Positions 36,154-47,700 of a stretch of 64,000 nucleotides of DNA are shown piece by piece. The notes beneath the pieces were generated by a model. That model was given only the letters and a program-made list of their open reading frames with translations. It was not told the origin of the DNA and did not search any database. The position numbers and the translations under genes are program-made. Source of the DNA: Balaenoptera acutorostrata (lineage: Eukaryota > Chordata > Mammalia > Artiodactyla > Balaenopteridae); the NCBI RefSeq assembly GCF_949987535.1, contig NC_080067.1:78455985-78519984 (forward strand), in the 5' to 3' direction. How positions within the stretch are numbered: position 1 is the first letter of the stretch; the number at the start of each line of letters is the position of its first letter.

Positions 36154-39100
36154 ATGAAGATGGCAGCCAGGGTGCTGTGGGGCAGCCTCGGCCTGCTCCG
36201 CCTGGTGTGGTGTCTCCTTCCGCAGACAGGCTACGTGCACCCAGATGAGTTCTTCCAGTCTCCTGAGGTCATGGCAGGTAAAGCTCCGCATGTGTGGTTA
36301 CGATAAGCTGCAGCAGAGTCTGGTCAAGGAGCTGATTGGCTATTTAGTGCGGAGGGAGAAAAATGTCTGTGCAGATGAGCAGTAAATCCACAAGCCTCTC
36401 TGGCATAAGAATTTGGGAGTGGGGACTTCGCGTCTCCTTCCTCAGTGGTGACATTGACCTTCTAAATGATACCGATGAAATGCCAGCCTCTTTGACATCT
36501 TCCTGCTTATAACAACAGTACAGGTCATTCAGAACAAAAGCTATTTTGGGCTTCTCAGTGGAAGGATTTTAGAGTTGGGCTTCCCCAGTGATTGGGGAAA
36601 CTTACACAGGGCTGTGACATAAAATAATAATGAAACTTTTCTTCTGTAGGTTCATATGATGGCTGAGGGAACCCAGACCTAGAATGCTCACTTGTTAGAA
36701 CTTAACTTCTAGGTGGTATAGGACACATCATGAAGATGGTTGCTGGAAACCTTGAGGCCTTTCAGATGCTGTGGTCACAAGGCTTCCTCCTCATGGTTCA
36801 AGATGGCTGCTTGTGCTCCAGGCATCAGGTCTGACACCAAGAGAGGAAGCCAAGAGATAGGCCTACTTTCTTTAAGGGCATATTTTGAAAGTCACATACT
36901 TTTTGCCCATTCCATCGCATTGGTCAGAATGTATCACGTGACCACACGTACCTGCAAATGGAAGCTAAAAAATATAGTGTTTATATCTGACCAAATGCCC
37001 GGCTAAAGAGACTAAGGATGAAGGAAGGAATGGATATTGACTGGGGAGTTATCAGCTATCTCTGCCACAGGGCTCAACAGGTGCATTTGTTTTTAAAGTT
37101 GAAAGGTCCAGTTTTTTTTCCACCCCCCCCCCGTTTTTTTTTAACCTGAGCCAGTAAAAAGCAGCCAGATTGATCTGATCCGAGGTTTTCTGTTTCCCTT
37201 TCACCTTCTGACACAGAGAGAAAAAAACTGCCAAAAGGCCGGAAGAATAAGGAGGAGAAGCAAAGAGCCTTAGACAACCAGCAGTGTTATCAAGTGTTAG
37301 ATATTGTAGAGCTTGGAGCTAAGATGCAGAAATTAAGAGTTCATTTTCCTCACCCCCACCCCTCAGAGCTCTGGGACAGTGGGGCACACAGTCAAAGACT
37401 AGCCCCAGGCAGCAAGTAATTTTAATTACATGAGTATATTCTTAATTTTAAACATTAAGAATCATAGACAAAACCAGTCGCTTTTGACCATAACCACAGT
37501 TGTTCATTCCCTTCCCCCATTCTCACACTGGCTGTCCTGGGTAACAGTCATAATCACGGAGATGTGTTTTTGACTCTGACTTTGGAGACTTTAGAACTCA
37601 AGGAGAGGAATGGGGCCTCCCCCTGCCCCTCCTCATACATCCAGGACACACTGTTACCTCACTTCCCAGGTGTGGGCTGCGTAACAAACCATCACAGACC
37701 TAGCAGCTTAAAACTGGCAGCTCACAGTTCTGTAAATCAGAAGTCCAGCCTGGGCTCTCTGCTCAGGGTATCATAAGGTATGGGCTGGGCTGAGTTCTCG
37801 TCTGGAAGCTCTGGGAGAAAATCTGCTTCCAAGACGATTCTTGCTGTTGAACAAATTTAGTTCATTGAGGCTATGGAACTAAAGTCCCATTTCCTTGCTT
37901 GCTGTAAGCCAAGGGCTGCTCTCAGCTCCCAGAGGCCAGCCACATTCCTTGCCAACTGCCCCTTCCACCTTTAAGCCAGCAAATCCTTCTCACCTCTGAT
38001 GTCCTCTTCTGCCACCAGCTGGAGAAAACTCTCTGATTTAAAGGGCTCATGTGATTTTTGTCACATGCATCTGGGTGATCTCTGTATCTTAGGGTCAGCT
38101 GATCCCTGTGACGTAACCTAATCACAGGAGTGAACTCTGTCGTCTTCACAGTCCCAGGGGTTATGTCCGGCATGTACACCAGGGGGCTGGAAAATCTTGG
38201 GGGCCATCCTAGGATTTTGTCCGTCATATCCTCTGTGCTGGGACCTGGCTCACCTCTCCTTCTCTCTCTGCAGAGGACGTCCTGGGCATAAAGGCCGCGC
38301 GGCCCTGGGAGTTTCACCCCAGCAGCCCTTGCCGTACAGTGGTCTTCCCACTGCTGACCTCTGGCTCTGCCTTCTGGCTGCTCAGGCTCTGGGAAGAGTG
38401 GGGGCCGTGGCCCGGCCCGGTGAGTGGCTATGCGCTGCTGGTCGGGCCCCGCCTCCTCCTCACTTCCCTCTCCTTTGCCCTGGACTTGGCCGTGTACCAC
38501 GTAGCCCCACGCTGGGGGGCGGAGCGCTGGAATGCCCTGGTCCTGCTGTCTGGCTCCTACGTCACATTGGTCTTCTACACAAGGACCTTCTCCAATGCCA
38601 TTGAGGGGCTGCTCTTTGTGTGGCTGTTGGTACTGGTGTCCCCCCGTGTGACTGGGAGCTGCACGCCCAAGAAGCCTGCCCCAGGCCCGCTGTGGCACGG
38701 CTGGCTTCTCGGGGGTGTCATGGCTGCTGGCTTCTTCAACCGGCCCACCTTTCTGGCCTTTGCTCTGGTCCCCCTCTTCCTCTGGGGCACTTACGGAGCC
38801 ACAAACCCCAGCCTCAAGTCGCTGACCAAGGAAGCCCTGGTGCTGCTCCCGGGGGCGACCCTCACAGCAGTGGGGTTTGTGGCTGTGGACAGCTGCTACT
38901 TCTCCAGTCCATCTAGACCCAGTACCCTTGTCCTTACACCTGCCAACTTCTTGTACTACAACCTGGATCCCGTAAACCTGGCGAGGCACGGCACACACAT
39001 GCGGCTCACTCACCTGGCAGTCAATGGCTTCCTGCTCTTTGGGGTGCTGCATGCCCACGCCCTGCAGGCTGCGTGGCAACAGCTGCGAGCCTGCCTCCAG

Positions 39101-39841
39101 GCCTTCATACAGATGGGCTTCCCAAGGGCACTGGCTGCCCGGAGCCTGCAGTCCAGCCCCAGGTCTCACCTCCTGCTCCTCTACTTCATGCCCCTGGCCC
39201 TGCTGTCTGTCTTTAGCCACCAGGAGGCTCGGTTCCTAATCCCCCTCCTGGTCCCCCTCGTCCTGCTTTGTAGTCTACAGACCCAACTGGCACCCCGCAA
39301 GGGCACCCTGGTCCTTTGCAACGCCCTGGGTGCCCTCTTCTTCGGCTGCCTGCACCAGGGAGGCCTGGTGCCTGGCCTGGGGCACTTGGAGCGGGTGGTT
39401 CGCGCTCCTGCGCTCCCGCGTGTACCCACCCACTACACACTCCTCTTCACCCACACCTACATGCCCCCGCGGCACCTCCTGCACCTCCCGGGCCTGGGCT
39501 CGCCCGTGGAGGTGGTGGACATGGGCGGGGCTGAGGACCAGCTCCTGTGCCAAGCCCTCAGCAACCTCACCAGACAACCAGCCTGCCACGTGGCTGGTGG
39601 GCCGTGGCTCTGCCGCCTTTTTGTGGTGACCCCTGGCACCACCAGGTCTGCCATGAAGAAGTGCAGCTTCCCCCTCAAGAATGAGACACTCATCTTTCCC
39701 CACTTGACTCTGGAGGACCCACCGGCCCTGTCCTCCCTGCTGAGTGGGGCTTGGAGGTACCATCTCAGCCTTCACATCCTGGAGCTGGGGGAGAAGCCTG
39801 ACAATATGACAGAAAAGCCCCTGCCCAAGACTCAGCCATAG
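36154..39841 (+). CDS. PIGZ: GPI mannosyltransferase 4 (two coding exons)
   Basis: PIGZ (SMP3 family, GT22) works in the ER membrane and adds a fourth, side-chain mannose to GPI anchor precursors from dolichol-phosphate-mannose. Exons are 36,154-36,277 and 38,274-39,841, joined across GCAG|GTAAAG and CTCTGCAG|AGGACG, giving 563 codons with no stop; human PIGZ is about 579. The N-terminus has a hydrophobic signal-anchor, then HPDEFFQ at residues 29-35, the GT22 hallmark with the catalytic acidic residue. Later family stretches include [38 protein letters not shown] and [16 protein letters not shown]. Many hydrophobic membrane segments fill the middle, and NET near the end is a possible glycosylation site. 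A second ATG lies two codons after the first, in a stronger Kozak setting. The gene looks intact. Promoter and 5' leader exons are inferred. Confidence 0.96.
36278..38273 (+). other. PIGZ: PIGZ last intron
   Basis: U2-type GT-AG intron of 1,996 bp between the two coding exons (phase 1: G|AG for the Glu codon). Its last 550 bp hold an LTR-like repeat. Runs of C and T lie at 37,123-37,141. No exon-like sequence is visible within it. Confidence 0.9.
37665..38225. mobile_element. LTR-like interspersed repeat before PIGZ exon 2
   Basis: The block starting 'gggctgcgtaacaaaccatc' with 'tcacagttctgtaaatcag' and ending 'cttgggggccatcc' has the layout of a mammalian LTR-type repeat (probably MaLR group), but it is diverged and the family is not certain. 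It ends about 50 bp before the splice acceptor of PIGZ exon 2. Confidence 0.5.
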
Positions 39842-40254
39842 GTGAAGGCACTGCTCCACCTTCTAGGTAGAGAGCTGGGCTGGGACAGAGACCTGACTCT
39901 CTTCCTTCCCTTTCCCTTCCAGAATCCCCACCTCTCCTGTACACAGCCTTTGACTGCTCCACCTTCTGGGTAAACTGACACCCATCTTCCCTCAAAAACC
40001 AAAGATCTGACCAGTCGCAGTCCTGATGCCAAGGTCCCCAAAGAACCTGGTGTAATCAATGACGCAAAATGCCTGTTCCTGCCCTATTCCTTCCAGCCAC
40101 TGTGATGTTTTAAACATATAAATAGCACCTGACTGTGAAAGGAGACAACAATCTCCTAATGATGTTCCTGAATGACTCCCCCCAAACCTTCCAGGATGCC
40201 TTACCTTTTGCTGTCATGACAACCCTTTGGCTTCCTAGATACCTGGAAGGAGGC

Positions 40255-40420
40255 AGTGTAGTGATGTAGAAAGAGCAGGTAGCTCATATTCAAAGGAGTT
40301 AGTTCTCGTCCCTGGTCTGCTACACACTGGCTACGTAATCTTAAGAAAGCCCCTTCCCCTCACCCAGCCTCAGTTTTCCAATCTGTACAAGGGATCAGAA
40401 GGTCTCTGAGGTGTCTGCCA
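40255..40420 (+). mobile_element. MIR SINE
   Basis: Forward MIR: 'gtagtgatgtagaaagagcagg', 'ctacacactggctacgtaatc' and 'cagcctcagttttccaatctgtac'. Confidence 0.8.
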
Positions 40421-42954
40421 GCTAACACTGTGTCATTCCTGGGTCTGCAGCACATGTTCCCTGGCCAGACAGGCATGTCTCTCCCAAAGCTCTGTAAGCA
40501 TAGAAGTGGGTGTGCTGTATTTAACGGTACTTCAGGGCCTACCGTCTCAGCGCTTGGTTATTACCAAAAAAAGTAGTTCTGGAACTTTTCTCCCCACCCA
40601 CTCTCTTACTCCTGTCCCTGAGAGAGGTGATGGAACGCTTCTGCATCTCACCCTTGAGGGATCAAGGAGCCCAGATGTTCTCCCTTCTCAGTTGGCCCCA
40701 GTGGGAATGGAGATAGAAGGCTCAGTCAGTATTTGGTGGCACTTGAGCACAAAACCTTAAATGTGGTCTGGTCACTCTCCAAGCTCAAAGCTTCTGTCTG
40801 AAGCCCCTTCACAGGATCGAGAGCAGACCCCGGGCCAAACCCACACCCGCTGCCCTGGTGGAAGCCACCGCACCGGGGCGTGCTGCTCCTCACAGAACAG
40901 GGCACCCCCGCCCGGTCCGCTGGGAACACGAGGAGCTGTGGCACTAAGCTTGTCCTCGTTCTCCCTCCTCGCGGCCCTGCCATCTCATGAGAACAAGAGG
41001 CACCCAGGCCACTGAGAGCAGTATGCTGGAGGAGCACAGAGCAGGAGGCCAAACCTATACAACCGACCTAACCTGAGCGTTTTTCTAGTCCCGCCTTCTG
41101 CTGGCTAAAGCCTTGGGTCATCTTAAAGCTCCACTCACCACAGGCAAGCTGCTCTGCGGCGGTTGCTAGGGTCCTAGTGCCACACGTTCCTCAGGACTCC
41201 AACCCCGAGGGAGAGGAAAGTCAGTGCCATGCTAGTAAATGTTTAGCAACCCGTTCTCTAAGGGCAAACTAGCCCCCATTTGTAGTGTTTGCCGATTTGT
41301 GTGGTGTAAATACTCTCACCATGGCTGGTTTCAAACTACTAAAATGATGTTACTCAACTTGGGAGGAGATGCCAAGGATCTCTCTCCTGAGCTGGCTGTA
41401 GCACACTCCCGGATATTTCCCTGTTTAAAACTCTATAGTACCTGTTCATGATAGTTCATTGTTCTTTTGGTTGGTTTGTTACGAACTTCAGATTGGTCTT
41501 CCTACCTGTAGCGCTTAGCGTCGTCTCTGGCACCCGACAGCACTTATTTACTCTGCAGCCAAAGATGGCTTCTCTGCCCAACAGATAAAACCAAGTGCCA
41601 CCTTGAGACACCCCAGATTCGAAGGTCCCAAATTCCTCTGGGCTTCTTGGGACTTCTCTTTCCTTCTCCAGTTGGGTTCACACCCCCAGAATTCCCTGCA
41701 GGAGCTGTTGGTGTAGCGGTCTGTGTAGACCGTAGTGGTCTGAGCGCTAACAAATTTGTCTGTTGGTGTCTAGATTTGTGTGGCACCAAGGGGTGATTTG
41801 GAATTGTCCTGCAGGATAGTGGAGTGAGTTACTTCCCTGCTTCACTTTCTGACAAAGCTCACAAGAGCCTGAAAGGTATGTTGGGAGATTGTTGCCACTG
41901 GGGGTGGTGGGAAGAATTTGGTCTGTTTCTTTAGTAATAGGGTACCTGGTGGGCTGACAAGCCACTGACTACGAACACTGGAGGCTTCTCCAACGAAGCG
42001 GGGAGGCATCCAAATCTCCTCTAGCTGGAGCAGAAAGGACCCAGTTCTCTCTCTCTGCTCTCAGACTCCTTTTACAAAAACAGAGGGAACTTACTTAGTT
42101 CCTGCACACTTCTTCCACAAAAAATAAACTGCCTTCATTTCTTGCTTTCCTTCCTTTCTTACTAAATGGCCAGCTTGTCTAGAAGCTTCATTGCTTCCTG
42201 CACTGCTTCTTTCTGTCTCTGCTAGTCTAGAAAAAGACCCAACTGTGAGTGTGCTTGTTTATGTTGAGGGTAAGGGATTGGGCTGGGGACTACTAACATT
42301 CTGCTGCTCTGATGTTCAGATTCAGAGACCAAGGAGTGGGATTGAAACCAATGAGGCAAACAAGGCAGTAGAATGAACACGCTCCTCTGGCTCCTCACTG
42401 CCAAGGTCAAAGGAGAGTCCAGTGAGTTGCCTCTGGTCTGGGAGAGGGAGGACAGGAGGGTAGGATGCCAAATTAGAACTCTGTCATTAGGAGAGTGGGA
42501 CGCTGGCCTCAGAGAGGATTAAATAGAAGCCCCTCTGATGGGAAGACTGGAGGATGGAATGCCAAATCAGAACTATGACCATTAGGAAAGTGGAGGATAG
42601 GCTGCTTTTGCTTCTCCACCCTATCCAGCTCCCTCTGTGACTATCAGAATGCCAGAGTATAAACTGGTCACCAGCCTAAAAGCTTCTTGGGCTTCGAGCT
42701 TGCTAGATTGCATGATGAATTGTGTAGCCTGATTAGAGACAATCAATGCATACAATGGATTTCCGAATCATGGGTCTGTTAGCTGGAGCATAGTCTTTAG
42801 AGTGTATCCCAGGCCCTCTAAAATAGGAACAAGGAATCCAGGTAGCTTGTTCCATGGTAGGCAGTTGTCCTAACGCCCAGTGATGATGGTGGTTGGTGGC
42901 AGGGAAGGTAGGCATTGAAGGTCAGGGTAAATGCTGCAGGGGAAATGTGATTAG

Positions 42955-43130
42955 GGACTTGGGCCCTGGAGTCAAACACCTGTATTCACATTCCACTCTG
43001 TAAGGCCTTGGGCAACTTAAGAAGTAGCCTTACACTTCCTCATATGAAAGTTGTCGTAAGGAGTGAGATAACCCACACAGAGTGCAATTAGCAAGTGCCC
43101 AGTACAGAGTAAGTACTCAATATGTGCTAA
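42955..43130 (+). mobile_element. MIR SINE
   Basis: Forward MIR: 'ggccctggagtcaaacacctg', 'ccttgggcaacttaag' and 'cagtacagagtaagtactcaat'. Confidence 0.82.
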
Positions 43131-43553
43131 CTAGTATTACGATGGGCCTACAAGTCCCCAGGAATCCTAATCCACCTTGCCAGAGAAGTATGGCGCACAC
43201 ACTGAAACCATGGGTAATGAGTCAGTCCATTTCACCGGCCTTCGCTAATCAAGGTCATTTTAAAACTCACAAGGCCTCCAAGCAGCACACAGCCTAAACA
43301 ATAAGATGTCTGATGGAGTTGTTTTCCAGGAATTTGCAGTTGGCTGTGTCTAGTTCAAGCTCTGGGCATGCTCCTGACCTTTTGACATCACAGGGCCGAA
43401 AACTCCACCGGCAGAGGCAGATGGTGCTAAGAGCCTCCATTTTTCAAGCTGTAGATGCATGTGGCTTAGTTACACCTGTGCAGAACTACAATTACCACAC
43501 CTTTCTCCAATCACCTTTCCCCACGCTCCCCACGTCTCAGGCCGCCCTCCTTC

Positions 43554-43559
43554 TTTATT
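43554..43559 (-). terminator. NCBP2AS2: Candidate poly(A) signal of NCBP2AS2
   Basis: AATAAA on the minus strand (TTTATT on the plus strand), about 620 bp beyond the stop codon of NCBP2AS2. It is the first such hexamer I saw downstream of that gene. Use is inferred. Confidence 0.45.
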
Positions 43560-44179
43560 CTTTATCCCCAAAATACCCGAAGCCCCTTGCCTTGGGGAAG
43601 ACAGATCTGAGACTAGTTCTCCTCCTCCCTTGGCTGCCTTGAGAGTTAACCCTCTCTTTGCTGCAAACCTCTGCATCTCAGCGTTTGGCTTGCTACGCAT
43701 GGGGCAAAAGAACCTTGTCCGGTAACAATACCCATTACTCAGCTCACACATTTAATCAGAGGATTTTGGCAACTGCAGGATTGTCTTTTCATCCAGGATC
43801 TCCCCTGGAAGTAGTGTCCTGCTGTATCAGTGCAGCATCCATCACTAGTTTTAGTCCCATTTCAGAGGGCAGACCCTCTTTCCGGTTGTACTTTGGTCCA
43901 TGGCTCTCTGCCCGCGCGGTGTAGCAGGGCCCAGCCTATCTTTACTTCTGTCAGGCTTCCGGGGCTTTCCTCATACGCCGTGTCCCGTCCGATCACAGGT
44001 CTTCCTTCAGCAGGGGTGTCGGTTTGGCCTGGGCTCTCTGATGAGCGGGACCTCTGTAGGCGGACCATCTGAGTCAGGATTCCAAGCCGTGAGCAGTGTC
44101 CGGGATGACTTCTTAGCGCCGAGGCCGGTGTCGAGCCCAGAAGCGAAAGCAGGCGACCTCGACTCGGCCTGGCCTGGGT

Positions 44180-44709
<530 letters not shown>

Positions 44710-47700
44710 ATGTCGGGTGGCCTCCTGAAGGCGCTGCGCAGCGACTCCTACGTCGAGCTGAGCCAGTACCGGGACCAGCACTTCCGGGTGAGGCAAGCGG
44801 GGCAGCGAGAAGGGGAGGCCCCGGGCCAGAAGGCTGAGAATTGGTTTGCTCTTGTCTCATTGTGTCGTCTCCCATTCCCTGGTATCCCGAAACGCGAAGG
44901 GAAGCCTCGGTGCCTGCTGAGGAATGGATGCTGAAGGGGCGTTTGGATATCACTGAATCCTCTTCTCTCGTAGGCAGGGAATTTGAGGCTTGCTCTCACA
45001 TTCCCTAGCAGCCGCTCCCTGATCCCCGGGGCAGTGCAGACGGGCGGCAGTAGTAGTGGCGTCTCACGTTTTCCCGAACGGTGCCGCGGGAAGGTGACTT
45101 TGTGATGAGGGGAAGCGGTGTCTTTTTGACACGTGGAGCATGTGGAGGCGCCATCCTGACCCAGATACCGGGGCTTTTAATTATTTAAAAATTTTCAGTT
45201 ACATCAGCCAAACTGCGCTTTGGCGTTTCGCGTCCTTTCCTTGGGCTAGTTAAACGGCCCTCCACAAGTTGTACGTGGTGAGTGGCAGACACAGTTGAGC
45301 CCTGCCTCTACCTTTAGGGAGCCCTTGGAGTGTGGAGGGGGACCAGCATGTTAAGGGTCTGGATGTCAAGATCGGAGAACTGCTGGGTTTCAGAAGAGGG
45401 AAATTTTCGTTTGGCCTAAGTCATAGCAGATTCTGTGGAAAAGGGGGAGGCTGCATATATTAAAGGTGGGTTCTTCAGTATTAGCAAAGGCGGGGATGGG
45501 GTGAAGGTGACACTCATTAACTAGTGGTTGTTTAGTAAATTTGTATTGAGTGCTGTTGCTCAAGCCTTCTGCTAAACCTTAGAGAGGGAAGACAGTTTCC
45601 ACACCCTAAGACTTCATAATCCTCTAGGGATTATGGGATTGTAAATGGAAAGACTGTAAATGTACAGATTTACAATGGAGGTAAGTAATCATAATCTAGG
45701 CAGAAATGATGAGTGGAAAGGGAGGGGCTGTGAGGATTCAGAAAATTCCCTGTGACGGGGAAGGGAGGGGTCACATACAGAAGAAGGTAGGTGTGGAGAA
45801 TGTTTAAAATGCATTAGTAGGGTAGGGAAATGGAAATTTGAGGTCAAATTGAGAAAGATCTTAGATTTTCACTCAGTCTACTGTTTTTAAATGCTTACTG
45901 TATCCCAGGCATGATTTTTCATTCTATCACTTTTACAGGTCTCATTACTATAGAAAGTTCCACATCATAACCATCATGAATTTCAAGCATCCTGCAAGAT
46001 TAAAACAGTGAAAGGATTCAACTTTTGCTGTTGTTTATCTCTGCAGTCTAAAGCCTATAGCTTCATTTAGATAGTAGTAAGATACTGTCTTGTAGAATTT
46101 CTAGTGTTTCCTGAATGGGATCCACATTATCATCATACCTTAAATAAGTACTTATACCAGTTGTCCTAAACTGTAGGCTGTTTGGTGGGACATGACTTAC
46201 ATATGTGAGAAAAGAAGAAGGAAAAAGGAAAATGCTTCTTGACCATTATGTTAACAAATCAGTAACAGCAGTAATAAAGTGAATCTACTTTATTTAATGT
46301 CTCATTCCAGAGTCCTGAAAAACCTATTTTTTTTTAACAAATTTATTTATTTATTTATTTATTTATTTTTGGCTGTGTTGGGTCTTCGGTTCGTGCGAGG
46401 GCTTTCTCCAGTTGCGGCAAGCGGGGGCCACTCTTCATCGCGGTGCGGGGACCGCTCTTCATCGCGGTGCGCGGGCCTTTCTCTATCGCGGCCCCTCCCG
46501 TCGCGGGGCACAGGCTCCAGACGCGCAGGCTCAGCAATTGTGGCTCACGGGCCCAGCTGCTCCGTGGCATGTGGGATCCTCCCAGACCAGGGCTCGAACC
46601 CGTGTCCCCTGCATTAGCAGGCAGATTCTCAACCACTGCGCCACCAGGGAAGCCCTGAAAAACCTATTTTTAATGTATCGTTAAAATGACTCTTGTCCTG
46701 TGAACTTTTAAGGAAGTATGGGATTGGGGATAAGACTAGGTTTGGATTCCAGCTACAACTACTGATTAGATGTGTGACCCTGGACAAGCTACTTAACTGT
46801 CTTCCCTCAGGTAGAATGAGGATAATAAATTAGGACCTACTTCATTCAGCTCTGAGAATTAAATGAGACTTCCATACATGGAGATCTGACTTGCAGTCCC
46901 TTGATTCTCCCTAGAGGCAGACATATTACCCGTTTCTTGTGTGTGGTATCCATGTATATTCATACTTTTAAAAAATATAACTTGGAGCATACACTTCACA
47001 TTGTTTTATGCCTTTTTTCACTTTGCTCTTGGAAATTCTAGGGTGACAATGAAGAACAGGAAAAATTACTGAAGAAAAGCTGTACATTGTATGTTGGAAA
47101 TCTTTCCTTTTATACAACTGAAGAACAAATCTATGAACTCTTCAGCAAAAGTGGTGACATAAAGAAAATCATCATGGGCCTGGATAAAATGAAGAAAACA
47201 GCATGTGGGTTCTGCTTTGTGGAGTATCCTTCCTGTGTGTTTGATGTAGCTATTGGCCAGAGGTGGGGCCGAGAGTGGCTGGTACCCTGTTTTACAAGAT
47301 GAGTGAGGATATTCGTTGATTAGCATCCCTACACTTACCTCTGCCTCTCCTTCCTTCTGTCCAATGTGCCTGTACTCTTACACTGGGAAAGCTAGTAACA
47401 TTAACATTCTTTCTGAAATCCATTCTTTTTTCATAGTTAAGAAAAATAATATTTGAAAATGTATATGCTTATGGTGTTTCAAAAAGTCCAAAGAGCGTAG
47501 TGAAAATAAAAGCCCTATACCATTCTAAGTCCAGAGACAATCAGTTATGAATCTCGTGGGTCTTTCCAGAAGTAATCCTATGGATGTGTGGTAGCGTACT
47601 GCATGCACCCATTTTTTTTTTTCACCTATCTTAGAAATTGCTTCATGTTAGCATATGTAGGTCTACCTCTTTTTAAAACAACTATATAGTATTTCATTAC

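Larger units (their letters stand above)
39842..43553. other. PIGZ 3' UTR and intergenic region
   Basis: The PIGZ 3' UTR starts at 39,842. No AATAAA lies within the next kilobase; the first on the plus strand is at 42,123-42,128, so the transcript end is uncertain. MIR elements lie at 40,255-40,420 and 42,955-43,130. No further gene is recognised. The part from 43,554 rightward belongs to the NCBP2AS2 transcript on the minus strand. Confidence 0.55.

Noticed and set aside
37922..39220. A 432-codon open frame on the minus strand opposite PIGZ exon 2
   Set aside because: It is antisense to a confidently identified conserved exon, runs into intron sequence, and is explained by the GC-rich composition of that exon. 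Its translation has no family resemblance.
41700..41770. tRNA-like text around 'gtgtagcggtctgtgtagaccg'
   Set aside because: It does not fold into a cloverleaf and lacks A and B boxes in order.
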